From Ensifer sp. LC163 (GTDB lineage: Bacteria; Pseudomonadota; Alphaproteobacteria; Rhizobiales; Rhizobiaceae): 64,000 nucleotides of DNA. Made by a program: the position numbers and the translations under genes. The notes beneath the pieces were generated by a model. The model was not told the origin of the DNA. It saw only the letters and a list, made by a program, of their open reading frames with translations, and ran no database searches. The stretch's first letter is position 1, and every line of letters begins with the position of its first letter. The stretch covers positions 1 through 64,000 of the forward strand of contig NZ_MBSS01000014.1 of NCBI RefSeq assembly GCF_001695855.1, read 5' to 3'. Shown in pieces: positions 60,171-64,000 of this stretch.

Positions 60171-61985
60171 TCAGGCGGCGCGGCCGTAGGCCGTCTGCCG
60201 GGCCGTTTCCTGCAGCCGGAACTTCGTCAGCAACATCTTCAGTTCGCGGCTCTCGGCAGCGAGCGTCTGGCTTGCCGCCGTCGTCTCTTCCACCATTGCC
60301 GCGTTCTGCTGGGTCATCTGGTCCATGCTGTTGACGGCGGTATTCACTTCCGCCAGACCGGTCGCCTGTTCGCGGGCTGCGGTTGCGATCGAGGCAACCT
60401 GTTCGTTGACACGGTTGACCAGGGCTTCGATCTCCGTCAGCGCATCACCGGTCGAGCGGACAAGCTCGACGCCGGCGCCGACTTCGCGCACCGATGTTCC
60501 GATCAGTTCCTTGATCTCCTTGGCGGCACCGGCGGAGCGTTGCGCCAGTTCGCGCACCTCCTGTGCGACAACGGCAAAACCACGACCAGCCTCGCCTGCC
60601 CGCGCTGCCTCGACGCCGGCGTTCAGCGCCAGAAGATTGGTCTGGAAGGCGATTTCGTCGATCACGCCGATGATCTGGCTGATCCGACTCGACGACGCCT
60701 CGATCCGCCCCATGGCGTCGATGGCGTTGCGCACGATGCCGCCGGATTTTGCCGCACTCGCCTTGGTCTCGCTGACCATGCCGCGCGCTTCGTTGGCCCG
60801 GTCGGAGGAATGGCGCACCGTCGAGGTGATCTCGTCAAGCGCCGCGGCCGTCTCTTCCAGTGCCGCGGCCTGCTGTTCGGTGCGGCGCGACAGGTTGTTG
60901 GCCGCTTCCGAAATGTCGCCGGCGCTGGCGGTGACGATCTCGGTCGAATGCGAGATTGAACCGATGACGTCGCGAAGAGCTGCAACCGCCGTGTTGAAGT
61001 CCTGCCGCAGCTTACCGTATTCCGGGGCGATATGGCCGATTTCGGCCGTCAGATCACCGCTTGCGAGCAGCTCGAGCGCAGCGCCCACGATTTCCATCGC
61101 GTCGGCCTGTGCGTCAGCCGTTGCCCGCCGGCGCTGTTCGTTGCCGCGCCGCTCGGACTCCAGCCTGTCCTGCTGCTCGGCTTCGCGTGAGCGCAGCTCC
61201 AGCCGCTCGCGCACCGAGTCGCGCAGGACGACGAGCACCTTGGCCATCTGGCCGATCTCGTCGCCACGGTCGGTTTCCGGCACGTCGGATGACAGATCCT
61301 CATCGGCAATCGACCGCATCGACGCCTTCAGCTTCTCGACCGGTTTGACCACGCTGCGCACGATCGCCAGCGCCGCCATCAGGATCGCCAGCGCTGCAGC
61401 GAGAAGAATGCCGGCAACCTGCCAGGCGCGCTCGCGGAACATGGCTGTGAGATCGTCGGAATAGACGCCGGTGCCGACCACCCAGCCCCAGGGCTTGAAG
61501 CCGGCGACATGGGAGTATTTCAGCACCGGCTCGTCGGCGCCCGGCTTCGGCCAATAGTAATCGACGAAGCCCTGTCCGCTCTTTTCCACCGTCTTGACGA
61601 ATTCGACGAAGAGGTGCTTGCCATTCGGATCCTTGTTGGCGGAAAGATCGCGGCCATCCATTTCCGGCTTGATCGGATGCATGATCATCGTCGGATGCAT
61701 GTCGTTGATCCAGAAATAGCCGCTGCCCTGATAGCGCATCGCCTTGATCGCTTCGAGCGCACGCTTCTGCGCATCCTCGCGCGACAACGTGCCGGCAACC
61801 TCCTGTTTGTGGTAGGCGTCGAACACCGCAATGGCGTTCTCGTTCATTGCCGACAGCATCGCCTTGCGTTCGCCGACGAGCTTGTCCTGCGCTTGAAACA
61901 GACCGAAGGTCAGCGCCGCCGCCATGGTCAAAAGTGCGAACGCGACGAGCGCGTAAAGCCGCACCGAAATCCTGAATCGTTTCAT
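60171..61985 (-). CDS. Methyl-accepting chemotaxis protein with single Cache domain
   Basis: A 604-residue chemoreceptor: transmembrane helix 1 at about 10-29, a periplasmic sCache_2 domain (about 35-180) with [18 protein letters not shown] and [12 protein letters not shown], and helix 2 at about 188-209. Then come HAMP and a signalling domain with the tip [20 protein letters not shown]. sCache_2 domains usually bind small organic acids. No C-terminal pentapeptide. The start at 61985 has AGGGGACAGGGG upstream. The chemotaxis core genes are elsewhere. Confidence 0.93.
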   Translation of the reverse strand: MKRFRISVRLYALVAFALLTMAAALTFGLFQAQDKLVGERKAMLSAMNENAIAVFDAYHKQEVAGTLSREDAQKRALEAIKAMRYQGSGYFWINDMHPTMIMHPIKPEMDGRDLSANKDPNGKHLFVEFVKTVEKSGQGFVDYYWPKPGADEPVLKYSHVAGFKPWGWVVGTGVYSDDLTAMFRERAWQVAGILLAAALAILMAALAIVRSVVKPVEKLKASMRSIADEDLSSDVPETDRGDEIGQMAKVLVVLRDSVRERLELRSREAEQQDRLESERRGNEQRRRATADAQADAMEIVGAALELLASGDLTAEIGHIAPEYGKLRQDFNTAVAALRDVIGSISHSTEIVTASAGDISEAANNLSRRTEQQAAALEETAAALDEITSTVRHSSDRANEARGMVSETKASAAKSGGIVRNAIDAMGRIEASSSRISQIIGVIDEIAFQTNLLALNAGVEAARAGEAGRGFAVVAQEVRELAQRSAGAAKEIKELIGTSVREVGAGVELVRSTGDALTEIEALVNRVNEQVASIATAAREQATGLAEVNTAVNSMDQMTQQNAAMVEETTAASQTLAAESRELKMLLTKFRLQETARQTAYGRAA

Positions 61986-62199
61986 CCCCTGTCCCCTGCC
62001 TCCAGTAGAAGCGTGCAGGATAGGGAGGGCTCTTTGCAAAGCCCCTAACAAACGATCCCTAATTTTGACAATTCTCAAATAATGCCTTCGAAAGGAATGA
62101 AGTTTGCGATCGCTGACCTGGCGCGATTTGTCGTCCGGCGCTCTTCCCTGACGAAGCAACCATGCGCTACATCTTTCCCGACACAGGGAGACAGGCCGC

Positions 62200-62586
62200 A
62201 TGACCGCAGACAACAAACCGACCGGCGAGCTGACCTTGCGCACGCTCGCCATGCCCGCCGACGCCAATGCCGCCGGCGACATTTTCGGTGGCTGGGTCAT
62301 GGCGCAGATGGACCTTTCCTGCGGTATTCGTGCTGCCGAGCGGGCCCGCGGCCGCGTGGTAACGGCGGCAGTCAAGGAAATGGCCTTCGCGCTGCCGGTC
62401 AAGATCGGCGATACGCTCTGCATCTACACCGATGTCGTCAAGGTCGGCCGGACCTCGATGACACTCAAGGTCGAGGCCTGGGCGCAGCGCTATCTCTCGC
62501 ATTTGATGGAAAAGGTCACCGACGCGATCTTCGTCATGGTCGCGCTCGACGAGAACGGCAAGCCGAAGGCGGTACCGGACGAATAG
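62200..62586 (+). CDS. Acyl-CoA thioesterase (YciA-like hotdog fold)
   Basis: A 128-residue hotdog thioesterase. The family motif is [20 protein letters not shown] with the catalytic Asp, then [20 protein letters not shown] and the strand [13 protein letters not shown]. YciA-type enzymes hydrolyse a broad range of acyl-CoA and keep free CoA available. GGGAGA precedes the ATG. It is followed 11 bp later by a membrane protein gene, probably in one transcript. Confidence 0.92.
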   Translation: MTADNKPTGELTLRTLAMPADANAAGDIFGGWVMAQMDLSCGIRAAERARGRVVTAAVKEMAFALPVKIGDTLCIYTDVVKVGRTSMTLKVEAWAQRYLSHLMEKVTDAIFVMVALDENGKPKAVPDE

Positions 62587-62597
62587 GAGCAGCGTTC

Positions 62598-63188
62598 ATG
62601 GACCCGACCCAGCCTGACCCGGCGATTTTCTCGCATATTCGCGTCGTCATGGGCATGGTCGTCAGTCTCAGCCTCGCCAGACTCCTGAGCGGGCTCGCGC
62701 TCTTCGTACAGCATCCGGGAAAGACCAGGGTGTACTGGATCCACCTCGGCTGGGTCCTGTTCATGTTCGTCTTCCTCGTGCATTTCTGGTGGTGGGAATT
62801 CCACCTCCATGCCCTGCCCGTTCTCGACGTGACCGTCTATCTCTTCGTCATCCTCTATTGCTGCGTCTTCTTCTTTCTTTGCGTGCTGCTGTTTCCGACG
62901 ACACTGGAGGATTACAGCGACTACGAGCACTACTTCATGTCGCGGCGAAGCTGGTTCTTCGCCTTTCTGGCGCTTGCCTTTGCCGTCGACCTCTTCGACA
63001 CCGCGCTCAAGGGAAAGGCCTATTTCGCGTCCTACGGGCTGGAATACCCGATGCGCAACGTGACCTACATCGTCCTGTGCCTGATCGCGGCCTGGACACC
63101 GAACCGGCGCTTTCACGCCGCGTTCCTCATCGGCGCGGTCACCTATCAATTGGTGTGGATGTACCGGGCATTCGACCTCCTGGATTGA
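62598..63188 (+). CDS. Membrane protein of unknown function
   Basis: A 196-residue protein with about five to six hydrophobic helices rich in Trp and Phe (for example LGWVLFMFVFLVHFWWWEFH and VILYCCVFFFLCVLLF). I do not recognise a family. AGGAG precedes the ATG by 9 bp, and it lies 11 bp after the thioesterase gene. The frame is open further upstream, but only inside the thioesterase gene. Confidence 0.8.
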   Translation: MDPTQPDPAIFSHIRVVMGMVVSLSLARLLSGLALFVQHPGKTRVYWIHLGWVLFMFVFLVHFWWWEFHLHALPVLDVTVYLFVILYCCVFFFLCVLLFPTTLEDYSDYEHYFMSRRSWFFAFLALAFAVDLFDTALKGKAYFASYGLEYPMRNVTYIVLCLIAAWTPNRRFHAAFLIGAVTYQLVWMYRAFDLLD

Positions 63189-63216
63189 GCGCGGTGGCCG
63201 AGGCCGGAGGCGTCGC

Positions 63217-63852
63217 CTACCAGCGCAGCCAGCGCCGCCCGATGAGGTAGCCGATCGTGGTCACCAGCAGCACGGCGATCGAGTACCAAACAGCCAGGAA
63301 CAGCGGACTATCGTCCGGGCAGTGGAAGGCATAGAGCGAAGCGGCAATGGCGCCGGCGGCAAGACCGGCCGACGCACCGGCGAGACCGGGACTTTCAGGC
63401 GCACCGTTTTTCAGCACAAGCAGAAAACCGGCGAGCGGCGCCAGCGACAGGACAGGGATGAAGAACAGGCAGAAGGCGGCGTTCCTGCCGAGCATGCTCG
63501 CCGTCCACGCCTCCGAGGGCAGAACGGAAAGCTCGGAAGCGACAGCAATGGCAAGAAACACGAGGGGAACGGCGAGTTGAAGTCCGCGCGCCTTGAGCGA
63601 CAGCCCCGGCCGGCCGACGATGAAGACCAGGCGGCAGGCGGCAGCGGCGAGAACCAGCGTGAAGCCGATCTTGAACAGGACGCGCGCCGTCTCGATGGCC
63701 GCTGCCAGGTTGGGACGCACACCCACTGTCGACAGGAGCACCAGAGCGGACACGACGACGCCGACCAGAAGGGCAATCGCCAGCATGCGGCCAAGCCGCA
63801 TCCCGACGGGCGCATCCTCTGCCAACAGGCTGATCAAGTCATTCGTCTTCAC
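63217..63852 (-). CDS. NrsF-family (DUF1109) anti-sigma factor
   Basis: A 211-residue inner-membrane protein with six hydrophobic helices and the DUF1109/NrsF plan. The N-terminus KTNDLISLLAEDAPVGMRL is the cytoplasmic sigma-binding part, with helices from about residue 25 on. It is known to hold ECF sigma factors of the SigF type inactive until oxidative or metal stress, sensed by cysteines; here Cys lies in AAACRLVF and YAFHCPDDSP. The GTG at 63852 is preferred (GGAG 8 bp upstream; family start MKTxDL). It overlaps the sigma gene by 14 bp. Confidence 0.87.
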   Translation of the reverse strand: MKTNDLISLLAEDAPVGMRLGRMLAIALLVGVVVSALVLLSTVGVRPNLAAAIETARVLFKIGFTLVLAAAACRLVFIVGRPGLSLKARGLQLAVPLVFLAIAVASELSVLPSEAWTASMLGRNAAFCLFFIPVLSLAPLAGFLLVLKNGAPESPGLAGASAGLAAGAIAASLYAFHCPDDSPLFLAVWYSIAVLLVTTIGYLIGRRWLRW

Positions 63853-64000
63853 GTGCATCACTCCGATAAAGGGCTGCCAGTGACTTCAACGCCCTGTGCA
63901 GCGCCACGCGCACTGCTCCTTCGCTCATCTTCAGTCGTTCGGCCGTCTCGCGCACCCCGGCACCCTCCAGCGAAATCGAGCGGACAATATCACGCTGCGG
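63839..64000 (-). CDS. ECF sigma factor, C-terminal end (partial)
   Basis: The last 53 codons of an ECF sigma factor, whose start lies beyond the window edge. They contain region 4: RDIVRSISLEGAGVRETAER, then LKMSEGAVRVALHRALKSLA and a stop at 63839. This is the -35-binding helix-turn-helix. The gene overlaps the downstream NrsF anti-sigma gene, the usual sigF-nrsF arrangement. Regulated genes are not in view. Confidence 0.9.
   Translation of the reverse strand, partial: PQRDIVRSISLEGAGVRETAERLKMSEGAVRVALHRALKSLAALYRSDAREDE

Overview
The window looks like a stretch of the main chromosome of an alphaproteobacterium of the Rhizobiaceae, most likely Ensifer/Sinorhizobium. The evidence is the high GC content, AGGAG-type ribosome binding sites, rhizobial housekeeping genes (gor, a DUF2059 protein, rpiA, gph, fumC, the cobT/cobS divergent pair, glutamine-dependent nadE, class II DAHP synthase, usg), and about 106-bp double-palindrome repeats that match the description of RIME (Rhizobium-specific intergenic mosaic elements). 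There is no phage, insertion sequence, CRISPR array, tRNA or rRNA that I can support. Species assignment is inference, not proven.

Layout. 1-7 kb: an ankyrin-repeat protein; a nadE operon that also carries a small membrane protein and a TolB-like beta-propeller; and an LTA-synthase/phosphoglycerol-transferase-like membrane enzyme. 7-11 kb: a tadE/tadG-like pseudopilin pair, an unknown winged-helix-like protein and a GFA-family zinc protein. 11-17 kb: class II DAHP synthase, glutathione reductase, a DUF2059 periplasmic protein, rpiA and phosphoglycolate phosphatase. 17-26 kb: a large L,D-transpeptidase, fumC, a GGDEF protein, a remnant of a second L,D-transpeptidase, an M15 peptidase lipoprotein, a PNPOx-like protein, a hydrolase/MarR divergent pair, and a DUF971 gene followed by a 50-residue membrane protein. 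26-33 kb: moaA, a chemoreceptor, an EamA exporter, and mobA-mobB. 33-41 kb: a Sel1-repeat protein, a polysaccharide deacetylase, a repeat-rich OmpA-like protein, an amino-acid ABC transporter without its ATPase gene, and usg. 41-50 kb: an atypical SDR between two inverted RIMEs, DUF2270, a methyltransferase, a HIBADH-like dehydrogenase with an AlkD-like protein, an Lrp regulator, a uracil-DNA glycosylase with a nuclease, a PAS-less membrane histidine kinase and an orphan Rieske protein. 50-57 kb: dgkA, cobT/cobS, a DUF1289 plus aspartic-protease pair, an ABC exporter, and an ArsR plus YeeE/YedE sulfur operon. 57-64 kb: a possible small RNA, an extensin-like lipoprotein, a lipoprotein with three Kazal-like domains, a Cache chemoreceptor, a thioesterase, a membrane protein, and an NrsF anti-sigma gene with the tail of its ECF sigma factor.

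Themes. Several genes act on the cell envelope: the L,D-transpeptidase, M15 and extensin-like peptidases, OmpA-like protein, deacetylase, dgkA and the phosphoglycerol-transferase-like protein. Cofactor synthesis is another theme: NAD, molybdenum cofactor and cobalamin. Signalling proteins include two chemoreceptors, a GGDEF protein, a histidine kinase, and MarR, Lrp, ArsR and ECF/NrsF regulators. The least routine items are the repeat family, a 50-aa TTG-start membrane protein, the L,D-transpeptidase relic, a predicted terminator-tailed small RNA near 57.5 kb, the orphan Rieske protein, the SDR lacking its YxxxK pair, and the triple Kazal lipoprotein.
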